Positions 33,718-42,538 of a stretch of 64,000 nucleotides of DNA are shown here, one piece after another. Each line of letters begins with the position of its first letter. Positions within the stretch are counted from its first letter, which is position 1. A model generated the notes under the pieces. That model did not search any database, was not told where the DNA came from, and was given only the letters and a program-made list of their open reading frames with translations. The DNA lies in contig NZ_JABAHY010000001.1 of NCBI RefSeq assembly GCF_012641515.1, forward strand, positions 496,001 through 560,000, read 5' to 3'. This DNA is from Nesterenkonia sedimenti. GTDB lineage: Bacteria > Actinomycetota > Actinomycetes > Actinomycetales > Micrococcaceae. The translations under genes and the position numbers were made by a program.

Positions 33718-35637
33718 TTAGGATTCAGCGATTTCGCTGGCCTCCAGCCAAGCCTCCTCGGCCTCGGCGAGTTCAGCGTCAATACTGCTGAGCCGTTCCT
33801 GGAGTGTGCCGAGCTTCTCCAGATCCACGGACTCCGAGGCTGCAGCCATCTGGTCATGCAGTTCGGTCTGCTGCGCTGAGAGTTTCTCCATCTGTTTCTC
33901 CACCCGCTGCATATCCTTACGGGCCTGGCGCTTCTGCGCCTCGGAGTAGGCAGAATCCCCCGACGAGGCAGGCTCAGCTGTAGAGGGCTCCGCCGGGGCA
34001 GACTGTGGCGCCCCAGTGTTCGCCGGCGCATGGGAAGTCGCCGCCGCAGCCGAGGAACTCTGCCCCCGGTAGGTGCGGCCATCAACGCTCGGGGCTGGTT
34101 CCTGGCCAGAGCGGATTCGCAGATACTGCTCCACTCCCCCAGGCAGGGCGCGGATCTTGCCATCACCCAGCAGGGCAACCTGGTGATCGGTGACCCGCTC
34201 CAGGAGGTAGCGGTCATGGGAGACCACCACCAGAGTCCCGGGCCAACCGTCCAGGAGGTCCTCCATGGCCGCCAATGTATCGGTGTCCAGATCATTGGTG
34301 GGCTCATCGAGCATAAGCACATTCGGCTCACCGGTCATCAGCTTCAGCAGCTGCAGGCGACGCCGCTCACCACCGGAAAGATCCCGGACGGGGGTCCACT
34401 GCCTCGACCGGGAGAACCCCAGGGTCTCCAGAAGCTGGGCGCCCGAGAGCTCCTTCCCGCCGACCTCAAAAGTGGACTTCTCCTCGGTCATCACCTCGAG
34501 AACGCGCATATGCTCACGCTCCCGCAGCTCGGTCACCTCCTGGGTGAGCACCGCGGTACGGACAGTCTTACCCCGTTTCACCCGGCCGGACTGAGGCTGA
34601 ATCCGGTCATCGAGCAGGCGCAGCAGGGTCGATTTCCCGGCGCCATTGACCCCGACGACGCCGACCCGCTCCCCCGGGCCAAGCCGGAAGGTCACGTCAT
34701 CGAAGAGAACGGGCTGCTCCACCTTCCCCTCAGCTGTGTCCTCCTCTGAGATCCGGTAGCTGAGGTTCTCCAGGTCCAGCACATCCTTGCCCAGCCGGGC
34801 AGTGGCCATCTTCTTCAGCTGGACCTCGTCCCGGTGAGCCGGAACATCATCGATCAGAGCATTGGCCGCATCAATGCGGAACTTCGGTTTCGAGGTACGG
34901 GCCGGGGCACCACGGCGCAGCCAGGCAAGCTCCTTCTTCACCAGCTGCTGACGCTTCTGCTCTGCCACCGCCGCTGCCCGGTCCCGTTCGGCACGGGTCA
35001 AGGTATAGGCAGCGTAGCCGCCGTCGAAGGAGTCCACAGTCCCGTCATGGACCTCCCAGGTGGTGCTGCAGACCTCGTCCAGGAACCAGCGGTCGTGGGT
35101 GACCACCAGGAAGGCACCCTCCGTCGGTTTCCACCGGGTCTTCAAGTGATTGGCCAGCCAGGCCACACCCTCGACGTCGAGGTGGTTGGTGGGCTCATCG
35201 AGCATGATGACCTCAGCGTCACTCATCAGCAGTTTCGCCAGGGCGGCACGACGCCGCTGCCCACCGGAGAGCGACCCCACCGGGGCGTCCCAGGAGATGC
35301 CGCCCAGAAGCCCGGAGGCCACATCCCGCATCCGGGGATCAGCCGCCCACTCATGCTCGGCCATCCCGCCCAGGACAACTTCGGCCAGGGTAGCGCTGTG
35401 GTCCAGGATGTCCTGCTGGTCCAGGAAACCCACGGTGGTGCCCCCGCGCCAGGTGACCCGGCCGTCATCGGGGGTTGTGGATTTGGCCAGGATGCGCATC
35501 AGCGTGGATTTGCCGTCGCCGTTGCGGCCGACGATGCCGATTCTGTCCCCGGCGTCGATGCCGAGTGTGATGTTGTCGAGCACAGTGCGTGTGCCGAAGG
35601 TGATGGAGATGCCTTCGGCGCCGAGAAGATGAGCCAT
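33718..35637 (-). CDS. ABC-F family ATPase (ribosome-associated, Uup-like)
   Basis: The 639-residue protein has two ABC domains and no membrane segments. Domain 1 has Walker A GRNGDGKST, signature LSGGQRRRA and IMLDEPTNHLD. Domain 2 has GVNGAGKST, LSGGERRRL and LMLDEPTNDLD. A linker joins them, and the C-terminus ends in a charged coiled coil (about 570-635: KRQARKDMQRVEKQMEKLSA), as in Uup. ABC-F proteins act on ribosomes. Being next to ispE and rsmA is usual in this phylum; in many relatives glmU would follow, but a 9-kb accessory block lies there. Confidence 0.93.
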   Translation of the reverse strand: MAHLLGAEGISITFGTRTVLDNITLGIDAGDRIGIVGRNGDGKSTLMRILAKSTTPDDGRVTWRGGTTVGFLDQQDILDHSATLAEVVLGGMAEHEWAADPRMRDVASGLLGGISWDAPVGSLSGGQRRRAALAKLLMSDAEVIMLDEPTNHLDVEGVAWLANHLKTRWKPTEGAFLVVTHDRWFLDEVCSTTWEVHDGTVDSFDGGYAAYTLTRAERDRAAAVAEQKRQQLVKKELAWLRRGAPARTSKPKFRIDAANALIDDVPAHRDEVQLKKMATARLGKDVLDLENLSYRISEEDTAEGKVEQPVLFDDVTFRLGPGERVGVVGVNGAGKSTLLRLLDDRIQPQSGRVKRGKTVRTAVLTQEVTELREREHMRVLEVMTEEKSTFEVGGKELSGAQLLETLGFSRSRQWTPVRDLSGGERRRLQLLKLMTGEPNVLMLDEPTNDLDTDTLAAMEDLLDGWPGTLVVVSHDRYLLERVTDHQVALLGDGKIRALPGGVEQYLRIRSGQEPAPSVDGRTYRGQSSSAAAATSHAPANTGAPQSAPAEPSTAEPASSGDSAYSEAQKRQARKDMQRVEKQMEKLSAQQTELHDQMAAASESVDLEKLGTLQERLSSIDAELAEAEEAWLEASEIAES

Positions 35638-35710
35638 AGGGGATCTAGCTTATCTACCTGGGGAGGTAATGTGGTCAGCTGGGATATGCCCCAGAGAGAA
35701 CGAGGTGATG

Positions 35711-36472
35711 ATGGGCGCTGAGCTCACAGTGGCCCTGGCCATTATTGGTCTGGTCGTATTGGCTGCCACACTGCAGCGCCTCACCGGAATCGGTTTCGCC
35801 ATGATGATGGCCCCATTCCTGGTGGTCATGATCGGTCCCCATGGCGGGGTGATGCTGACGAACCTGCTCAGTTTCCTCGCCCCAGCCCTGATGATCCCCG
35901 TTGTCTGGCGTGACATCGAGTGGCGTAAGGTCGCCGTCATCGGTCCTGCCGCAGTGCTGGTGATGCCGCTCTTCGGCTGGCTGGCAGCCATCTCCCCGCA
36001 GGGGCCGCTCTATATTGTGGTGGCCAGCCTGGTGATCCTGGGGCTGAGCATCTCCCTGATCGTCAGCCGGATCAGTGCAGCCGTGGATGGTCCCATCGCC
36101 CGGGTGCTCACCGGTGTGGGGGCCGGTGGTGGGGTTGTGCTGGCCGGTGTCGGCGGTCCCGCAATGGCGATCTACTCGGTGGTCTCCCGATGGGATGTGC
36201 GGAAATTTGCTGCCACCCTCCAACCGCTGTGGGTGCTGATGGCCGTCAGCGGGTTCCTGACCAAACTGACCTTCAGCGGCAATGAGATCCCAGCGTTCCC
36301 CTGGTGGTTCTGGCTGGGCAGTCTCATCGCCATTCTGGTGGGTATGCGGATCGGCACCTTGGTGCGCACGATGATCAGCGACTCCTGGGCCCGCCGGATT
36401 GTGATTGTGCTGGCCTTCATCGGCGCCGGGATCTCCCTGGTGATGGGGATCCGCGAGACCTTCTGGGTCTAG
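35711..36472 (+). CDS. TauE/SafE-family sulfite or organic-anion exporter
   Basis: From ATG 35711 (GAGG five bases upstream) the product is about 253 residues with some eight membrane helices. The first repeat reads LQRLTGIGFAMMMAPFL and the second VLTGVGAGGGVVLAGVGGPAMAIY, the paired glycine-rich motifs of TauE/SafE transporters. The transported compound cannot be told. Its stop overlaps the convergent ispE by four bases (CTAG). Confidence 0.87.
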   Translation: MGAELTVALAIIGLVVLAATLQRLTGIGFAMMMAPFLVVMIGPHGGVMLTNLLSFLAPALMIPVVWRDIEWRKVAVIGPAAVLVMPLFGWLAAISPQGPLYIVVASLVILGLSISLIVSRISAAVDGPIARVLTGVGAGGGVVLAGVGGPAMAIYSVVSRWDVRKFAATLQPLWVLMAVSGFLTKLTFSGNEIPAFPWWFWLGSLIAILVGMRIGTLVRTMISDSWARRIVIVLAFIGAGISLVMGIRETFWV

Positions 36473-37491
36473 AGCAGCCGGGCTCCGTGGGCGGGGCCGC
36501 TGACCGGGATTGCCCAGACATCCAGACGTTCCTGAAGGCCCGTGGCCAGCTGGGTGGCGGCCTGGGCGTCGCGGGCCAGGAACAGCACGGTCGGCCCGGA
36601 ACCGGAGACCATACCCTGCATGGCCCCCTCGGTGAGTCCTGCATCCATCATGTCTTCCAGGGCACCGAACATGGAGACTGCCGGGGCCTGGAGGTCATTG
36701 GCCATGAGGCTGGCCACCATCTCGGGATCGGAGGTGCAGGCCGCCCGGACGAGATCGGCGTCGAGTTCCGGCACATCCGACTGAACTGAAGAATATGCCC
36801 GCATCTCATCGAGCCTGCGGTAGACCTCAGGAGTGGACAGTCCCCGTGAGGAGGGCACGATCACCAGGTGCAGCTCCCCGGGGGTCAGCAGCGGGGTGAG
36901 CTCCTCCCCGGCCCCCTGGCCCACGGCCGCACCGCCTAGGATGGAGAAGGGCACATCTGCTCCGAGCTGGGCGCCAAGTTCAGCAAGCTGTTCCTTGGTG
37001 AGACCGGCTTCCCAGAGTGCGGAGCAGGCCACCAGGGTCGCAGCCGCATCGGCGGAGCCGCCGCCCATTCCGCCTGCGATGGGCACGTTCTTGGTGATGC
37101 TGAGGTCCACCCCATAGCTGGGTGGTTCGGCGCCTGGGAAACTCAAGGTGGCGGCGTCGCGGTTCTGCAGGGTCTCCCGCAGCAGGACTGCCGCCTGATG
37201 GGCGAGGTTGCGCTCATCCAGGGGGATCTCGGCCTTGGAAGGCTCACCAGTTTCGGGGTCCTTGGTGTAGATGCTGGTGAAGGCTGAGCGTTCTGAGATG
37301 GAGATGGTGATCGCATCATCCTCACGCGGGGTCGCAGTGACCTCCTCATAGAGGGAGACCGCGTAGTAGAGACTGGCCACATCGTGGTAGCCATCGGCAC
37401 GCAGCGGCCCCACCCGCAGACCCAGGTTCACTTTGCCCGGGGCCAGGGCGGTGACATGCCCGTAGAACTCGCTGTCTCGCATCATGCTCAA
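36469..37491 (-). CDS. ispE: 4-diphosphocytidyl-2-C-methyl-D-erythritol kinase
   Basis: The 340-residue GHMP kinase catalyses the ATP step of the MEP isoprenoid pathway. It shows ALAPGKVNLGLRVG, the ATP loop VPIAGGMGGGSADAAATL, and MVSGSGPTVLFLA near the C-terminus. The start is either TTG 37491, which has GGGGGA at good spacing, or the ATGs at 37485/37482. It follows rsmA by 36 bases in the conserved tatD-rsmA-ispE order. Confidence 0.95.
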   Translation of the reverse strand: MSMMRDSEFYGHVTALAPGKVNLGLRVGPLRADGYHDVASLYYAVSLYEEVTATPREDDAITISISERSAFTSIYTKDPETGEPSKAEIPLDERNLAHQAAVLLRETLQNRDAATLSFPGAEPPSYGVDLSITKNVPIAGGMGGGSADAAATLVACSALWEAGLTKEQLAELGAQLGADVPFSILGGAAVGQGAGEELTPLLTPGELHLVIVPSSRGLSTPEVYRRLDEMRAYSSVQSDVPELDADLVRAACTSDPEMVASLMANDLQAPAVSMFGALEDMMDAGLTEGAMQGMVSGSGPTVLFLARDAQAATQLATGLQERLDVWAIPVSGPAHGARLL

Positions 37492-37527
37492 CGGTATCCC
37501 CCGCTGGGGACACGGTGATGTTCCGCC

Positions 37528-38382
37528 TCACCCATCCTGGTCCCGCAGGGCCTCGGCGATCTTGGCGAAGGCCCGCACATCCAGGGTCTCTCCCCTGGCC
37601 TGGGGGTCCACACCGGCCTCACGCAGGGCAGCCTCGGCGGCCGTACCGGATCCGGCCAGACCACTCAGTGCTGCCCGGAGAGTTTTGCGCCGCTGGGCGA
37701 AGGCAGCATCCACCACAGCGAAGACCTCCTGGCGGCTGATCGCATCGGTGACCGGCTCACTGCGGTCGAAGCGCACCAGTCCTGAGGAGATCCGTGGTTC
37801 GGGCCAGAACACCTTCTTGCCGACGACGCCGACCTTCCGGGTTTGGGTGTCCCAGGCGATCTTCACGCTCGGCACCCCATAGATCTTGGAGCCGGGGCCT
37901 GCGGCCAGGCGGTCGGCCACCTCCTCCTGAACCATGACCAGGCCCTTGGTGAGGCTGGGCAGCACCTGCAGCAGGTGCAGCACCACCGGCACCGCCACGT
38001 TATAGGGGAGGTTGGCGACCAGAACACTGGGCTCACCGAGCTCCTCCGGTGCGATCTTCAGGGCGTCCTGGCGAAGGACGGTGAGATTCTCAGCCTTCTC
38101 AGGACGCATCAGCTGCACTGTCTCAGGAAGCTGGGCGGCCAGTTTCGGATCGATCTCCACGGCGGTGACCTCGGCGGCCTCATCCAGCAGGCCCAGGGTC
38201 AGCGAACCCAGCCCTGGTCCGACCTCCAGGACATGCTCTGTGCCCTCGAGCTCGGCCATGCCGACAATGCGTCGGATGGTATTGGGGTCGATCACAAAGT
38301 TCTGTCCCCACTGTTTGGTGGGGCGGATGCCCAGCCCATCGGCGAGGTCACGGATATGGGCTGCTGAGAGAAGCTCGTTCAT
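37528..38382 (-). CDS. rsmA: 16S rRNA dimethyladenosine methyltransferase RsmA (KsgA)
   Basis: The 284-residue enzyme dimethylates two adjacent adenosines near the 3' end of 16S rRNA. It has [18 protein letters not shown], the SAM motif [16 protein letters not shown] and the catalytic [16 protein letters not shown] 38382 overlaps the tatD stop (ATGA), which fixes the start against a longer frame. The C-terminal helical domain ([20 protein letters not shown]) is complete. Confidence 0.96.
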   Translation of the reverse strand: MNELLSAAHIRDLADGLGIRPTKQWGQNFVIDPNTIRRIVGMAELEGTEHVLEVGPGLGSLTLGLLDEAAEVTAVEIDPKLAAQLPETVQLMRPEKAENLTVLRQDALKIAPEELGEPSVLVANLPYNVAVPVVLHLLQVLPSLTKGLVMVQEEVADRLAAGPGSKIYGVPSVKIAWDTQTRKVGVVGKKVFWPEPRISSGLVRFDRSEPVTDAISRQEVFAVVDAAFAQRRKTLRAALSGLAGSGTAAEAALREAGVDPQARGETLDVRAFAKIAEALRDQDG

Positions 38383-39344
38383 ACCCACTGCCCGTAGGCC
38401 TGGTTGGTGTTGAACATGACCTGCTGGCACAGCTGACCCAAGTCGGCCTCTCGCACATCAGCCATCAGCCGCATGGTCTGCGGGATCATATAGGGCGCAT
38501 TGGGCTGGCCGCGGTAGGGGTGCGGGGTCAGGAAGGGGCAGTCGGTCTCCACCAGGATCAGCTGGGGATCAGCGATGGCGAGCGCCTCCCGCAGACCCTC
38601 GGCGTTCTTGAAGGTCACGGTACCGGCGAAGGACATGTACCAGCCGCGCTCATTGCAGATCCGGGCCAGCTCGGCATCTCCGGAGAAGCAGTGGAAGACC
38701 ACCGAGCCGGGCAGCTCGGGGGCGTCGTCGAGGACTTTGACGACATCGGCATGGGCATCCCGGTCGTGGATCTGCATGGCCAGTCCGCGCTCAGCGGCCA
38801 GGGCGATGTGGTCGTAGAAGCTCTTGCGCTGGGACTCCCGGCCCCATTCCCCGGTGCGGAAGTAGTCCAGCCCGGTCTCTCCGATGGCCACAACCTGACC
38901 GTCCCGGGAGAGCTCATCGATCCGGGAGAAGGCCTCCTGGTATTTCCCGTCCTCGGCCAGCCGCGGGGCGTCATTGGGATGCAGGGCAACGGCTGCTTTG
39001 GCCCGGGGCTCCTCCCCTGCGGCCTGCACGGAGAATTCGGAGCTGGCCACGTCATAGCCGACCAGGATGGCCCCGCTGACTCCGAGGGCCTCGGCGGTAT
39101 CGAGATGCTCGGCCACGGTGACCTTAACCAGCCCGTCCCGGAAGTCGAGGTGGGCGTGGTTGTCCAGAACCGGAACCGGCAGCGGTTCAGGGGCCGGCGG
39201 GTATTCCAGCCGGCGCTTCTTCTTGGACTTCTCCTCGGTCTGGTCCCGGACCGGACCGCCTGCGCCGTCGTCGTTGTTCTGCCCCGTGGGCAGATAGGCA
39301 GGCGGTGTCTGGCCCGGGGTGATCTGGGCAGTCTCGGTACTCAC
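38379..39344 (-). CDS. tatD: TatD-family metal-dependent hydrolase/DNase
   Basis: The metal-dependent TIM-barrel hydrolase shows [12 protein letters not shown], the [12 protein letters not shown] metal site, [15 protein letters not shown] and [19 protein letters not shown]. An unusual extra N-terminus of about 55 residues (Thr/Pro/Gly-rich, then KSKKKRRLE) precedes the catalytic core and may be disordered. GTG 39344 was chosen over a further-upstream GTG at 39383. The stop overlaps rsmA. Confidence 0.93.
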   Translation of the reverse strand: MSTETAQITPGQTPPAYLPTGQNNDDGAGGPVRDQTEEKSKKKRRLEYPPAPEPLPVPVLDNHAHLDFRDGLVKVTVAEHLDTAEALGVSGAILVGYDVASSEFSVQAAGEEPRAKAAVALHPNDAPRLAEDGKYQEAFSRIDELSRDGQVVAIGETGLDYFRTGEWGRESQRKSFYDHIALAAERGLAMQIHDRDAHADVVKVLDDAPELPGSVVFHCFSGDAELARICNERGWYMSFAGTVTFKNAEGLREALAIADPQLILVETDCPFLTPHPYRGQPNAPYMIPQTMRLMADVREADLGQLCQQVMFNTNQAYGQWV

Positions 39345-39379
39345 AGCCCACCAGTCTAGCCGCGGAGCCGCCGGAGAGA

Positions 39380-39634
39380 TCACATACGCTCGAGAATCAG
39401 TTCAGCGAGCTCAATCTGAGCTTCCAGCTGCTCCTCGCTGGGGCCAAGATCTCCAGTGCTCTCGAATCCCGTTGAGGGCAGGCTGAAGACGAAGTAACCC
39501 TCATCCCCCACATCGCCGTCTCCACGATCGGTGACAGCCTCCTCCCACTGCTCTTCTGGAGAGGAGTAGTCCTGAAAGGCGAACAAATGGATGTCAAAAT
39601 ACAGGCCATCGGCGACGTCACTATCGTTACGCAT
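39380..39634 (-). CDS. Small acidic hypothetical protein
   Basis: The 84-residue product (ATG 39634, AAGGAAAA upstream) is acidic and rich in Asp, Glu and Gly: DGLYFDIHLFAFQDYSSPEE, VTDRGDGDVGDEGYFVFSLP, and a C-terminal helix EEQLEAQIELAELILERM. No signal peptide or membrane helix is present and no family is recognised. The layout looks like a small soluble protein. It lies between tatD and the acyl-CoA ligase on the same strand. Confidence 0.6.
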   Translation of the reverse strand: MRNDSDVADGLYFDIHLFAFQDYSSPEEQWEEAVTDRGDGDVGDEGYFVFSLPSTGFESTGDLGPSEEQLEAQIELAELILERM

Positions 39635-39719
39635 CACAGTTTTCCTTCCAGTATTAAATGAGATGATGCGCATTACATTGGCGCAGAAACCTGGAAGGTT
39701 ACTGGATACTTCCCCTGAG

Positions 39720-41588
39720 CTAGGAGTAAATCTCCTTGATGGTATCGGCGAAGTCTTCGATGACCTTGCCGCGGACCAGTTTCATCGAGGGGGTCAGATG
39801 CCCGGAGTCCTCGGTGAGCTCCGTGTCGAGGATTCGGAACTCGCGGATAGATTCCGCCCGGGAGACCTCATCATTGGCTGCATCGACTGCCTTCTGGACC
39901 TCAGCCTCCAGGGCCTTAGCCGCATCGGCGTCCTTCAGCGCCTCGGAAAGGGTGAGATCCCCCAGTCCGTTGCGTTGGGTCCAGCCGCGGATCGACTCCG
40001 GGTCCAGGGTCACCAATGCGGAGACAAAGGGCTTCTCATCCCCGACGACGACGACCTGAGCCACCAATGGATGAGCCCGGACCTTCTCCTCCATGGGAGT
40101 GGGGTAGACGTTTTTGCCACCGGCGGTGACGATCAGTTCCTTCTTCCGGCCGGTGATGGTCAGGAAGCCGTCTTCATCGAGCTGCCCGAGGTCACCGGAG
40201 CGGAAGTAGCCCTCCTCGTCGAATGCCTCGGCAGTGGCTTCCTCGTTGTTGTGATAGCCGGCGAAGACAACTGGTCCCTTCAGCAGGACCTCGCCGTCGT
40301 CGGCGATTTTGACCGTATTTCCCGGCACCGGCAGGCCCACTGTGCCCACCCGGGTGGCACCGGGGATGTTCAGGGTGATCGGGGCGGTGGATTCGGTCAG
40401 CCCGTAGCCCTCCTGGACCGGAACTCCGATGCCGGTGAAGAAATGGCCGATCTCCGGGTTCAGCGGGGAGGCGCCGGAGACCATATGGGTGACCTCGCCG
40501 CCGAGTTTATCCAGCAGTTTGGAGTAGACCAGGCGGGAGAAGAGGGCATGTTTGGCCCGCAGACCGAGGGAGGGTCCACGTCCGCCGGCAGCGGCTGATT
40601 CCAGGGCCTTGGAGAAGTCGATGGCGGTCTGGCAGGCGGTGTTGAAGATCCTGCCCTTGCCCTCGGACTCCGCTTTGGCGGCCGCGGAGTGATAGACCTT
40701 CTCGAAGACCCGCGGGACGGCCAGCAGCCAGGTGGGATGGAAGGTCCCGAGGTCATCCAGCAGGGTCGAGGTGTCCCCGGTATGGGCGACCTGGATGCCG
40801 CGGTGCAGGCAGATCAGCTGGACGGCCCGGGCCAGCACATGGGCCAGAGGCAGGAAGAGCAGGGTCCGGGATTCGCCCTCGCCGAGGATATCGGAGGCGA
40901 AGGGAACAATATTGGCCGCACCCTCGGCGAGGTTGCGGTGGGTGATGCGCACTCCCTTGGGTTTGCCGGTGGTCCCGGAGGTGTAGACCAGGGTGGCCAC
41001 ATCATCTGCCCCGGCCCCGGAGCGGGCCTTCTCCAGGGTGGCGTCCTTGACGGTATTGCCATTGGCGGCGATCTCCTCGAGATCGGCGGTACTGGCGATG
41101 GGGTAGATCTCGGTTCCGGAGTTCTTCCCTCCGGACATATTCGCCCCGGACTGGACCTTGGCGCGCAGCTGGTCATCTCCGATGAGCACCATACGTGCCT
41201 TGGAGTCGGCCAGCAGCGGGGCGACCTGGTGTGCGGAGCTGGTCTCATAGATGGGCACCGAGATGGCTCCGGCGAACCAGATGGCCTGGTCCACCACTGC
41301 CCAGGGGTAGCTGGTCGCTGACATCACCGCGACCCGATCCCCGGGCTGGACACCGAGTCCGATGAGCCCCTTGGCTACGGAGCGCACCTGCTCCAGGAAG
41401 GCGCTGATGGTGACGTCCAGCCAGCCGCCGGCCCCGTTGCGCACGGCGTAGACCGGGTGTTCGGGGGCGTGCTCGGCCAGGGCGAGCACCCCGTCGGTGA
41501 CGTTGACGCTGTCATCGATCCGGGCGACCTGTTCGGTGCTGGACTCCCGGATTCCGGTCTGTTCAGTGGTCTGGGTTTCATCACTCAC
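39720..41588 (-). CDS. Long-chain fatty-acyl-CoA ligase (FadD15-like)
   Basis: The 622-residue adenylate-forming enzyme activates a long-chain fatty acid with ATP and CoA. The AMP-binding P-loop is LVYTSGTTGKPKGVRITHRN. The later motifs are QEGYGLTESTAPITLN, FRSGDLGQLDEDGFLTITGR and KNVYPTPMEEKV, with the C-terminal catalytic lysine region near the end. Length and order match FadD15 and plant-type LACS relatives. The start is GTG at 41588. Confidence 0.93.
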   Translation of the reverse strand: MSDETQTTEQTGIRESSTEQVARIDDSVNVTDGVLALAEHAPEHPVYAVRNGAGGWLDVTISAFLEQVRSVAKGLIGLGVQPGDRVAVMSATSYPWAVVDQAIWFAGAISVPIYETSSAHQVAPLLADSKARMVLIGDDQLRAKVQSGANMSGGKNSGTEIYPIASTADLEEIAANGNTVKDATLEKARSGAGADDVATLVYTSGTTGKPKGVRITHRNLAEGAANIVPFASDILGEGESRTLLFLPLAHVLARAVQLICLHRGIQVAHTGDTSTLLDDLGTFHPTWLLAVPRVFEKVYHSAAAKAESEGKGRIFNTACQTAIDFSKALESAAAGGRGPSLGLRAKHALFSRLVYSKLLDKLGGEVTHMVSGASPLNPEIGHFFTGIGVPVQEGYGLTESTAPITLNIPGATRVGTVGLPVPGNTVKIADDGEVLLKGPVVFAGYHNNEEATAEAFDEEGYFRSGDLGQLDEDGFLTITGRKKELIVTAGGKNVYPTPMEEKVRAHPLVAQVVVVGDEKPFVSALVTLDPESIRGWTQRNGLGDLTLSEALKDADAAKALEAEVQKAVDAANDEVSRAESIREFRILDTELTEDSGHLTPSMKLVRGKVIEDFADTIKEIYS

Positions 41589-41628
41589 GGTGGCCAGTTA
41601 ACCACGCCAGGCTGTGCCCTTGCCTGAT

Positions 41629-42519
41629 TTAACGCGGAATGACCCTGGTTGCGGCGTCGTAGAGCTCGCTCGCACTGTAGGGGGTGGTGGCCGCCAGCTC
41701 CTTGGCCACGGCTTTCAGACGCTGCCCGGACCGCTGGGAACGTTCGACGACGAGGCCGGCAGCCTCCTCGAGACTGAGCTCTTCCTCCCCGGCATTTCCG
41801 CTGGTGCCGGCCAGCACCAGGACGAATTCACCTTTGATCCGTGAGGCGGCCTGGCGCCGGGCCAGCTCGGCATGCAGTTCACCGAGACTGCCGCGGAGGA
41901 TCTCCTCGTATTTCTTGGTCAGCTCCCGGGCCACAGCGGCCTGCCGATCCTCCCCCAGTTCCGCGCTGAGCAGTTCCACAGTGGCGGTGACCCGGTGCGG
42001 GGATTCGAAGAGGACGGTGGTCCATTCCTCGGACTGCAGCCGGGTGATCAGGGCGGTCTGCTCGGACTGCTTCCGGGGGAAGAAGCCGCCGAAGGTGAAC
42101 TGTGCGGTGGCCAGTCCGGACAGGGCCAGGGCGGTTGTCACTGCGGAGGCGCCAGGCGCTGCGGTAACCGGCACCCCGGCTTCTACTGCTGCGGAGACCA
42201 GCCGGTGCCCGGGATCGGAGACAGCGGGCATTCCGGCATCGGAGACCACCAGAATCCGTTCCCCGGCTGCGGCACGGTCTACCAGTTCTGCCGAGCGTGA
42301 GGCCTCATTATGTTCGTGGAGGCTGATCAGTTGGGCATCAGTGCTCACAGCCAGGGACTGGATCAGCCGCCCGGTGCTGCGGGTGTCCTCGCAGGCAATG
42401 AGATCAGCGGTGCTGATGAGCTGTTTGAGCCGATCGGTGGCGTCACTGAGATTCCCGATGGGGGTTGCGGCCAGCACCACGGGTGCATCCCATAGCCAAT
42501 GCGCAGCGTGGTGGGTCAT
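41629..42519 (-). CDS. rsmI: 16S rRNA 2'-O-methyltransferase RsmI
   Basis: The 296-residue enzyme 2'-O-methylates cytidine 1402 of 16S rRNA. It shows VVLAATPIGNLSDATDR, ACEDTRSTGRL, the SAM-binding VVSDAGMPAVSDPG and VTAAPGASAVTTALALSG, plus FESPHRV. The ATG at 42519 has TATGCT seven bases upstream and no ribosome-binding site, so a leaderless mRNA is likely. It is divergent from pmt with only 19 bases between the start codons. Confidence 0.96.
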   Translation of the reverse strand: MTHHAAHWLWDAPVVLAATPIGNLSDATDRLKQLISTADLIACEDTRSTGRLIQSLAVSTDAQLISLHEHNEASRSAELVDRAAAGERILVVSDAGMPAVSDPGHRLVSAAVEAGVPVTAAPGASAVTTALALSGLATAQFTFGGFFPRKQSEQTALITRLQSEEWTTVLFESPHRVTATVELLSAELGEDRQAAVARELTKKYEEILRGSLGELHAELARRQAASRIKGEFVLVLAGTSGNAGEEELSLEEAAGLVVERSQRSGQRLKAVAKELAATTPYSASELYDAATRVIPR

Positions 42520-42525
42520 GGCAAG

Positions 42526-42532
42526 TAGCATA
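42526..42532. promoter_or_regulatory. Overlapping divergent -10 boxes for rsmI and pmt
   Basis: TAGCAT (42526-42531, plus strand) and TATGCT (42532-42527, minus strand) share five of six positions. Each is followed by exactly seven bases and then a start codon: GTG 42539 for pmt and ATG 42519 for rsmI. The two promoters cannot be used at the same instant. Confidence 0.6.
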
Positions 42533-42538
42533 TCGAGG

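Noticed and set aside
41684-42538. Long N-terminal extension of the mannosyltransferase frame
   Set aside because: It is the antisense of rsmI and Ser/Arg-rich; the conserved protein begins after GTG 42539.
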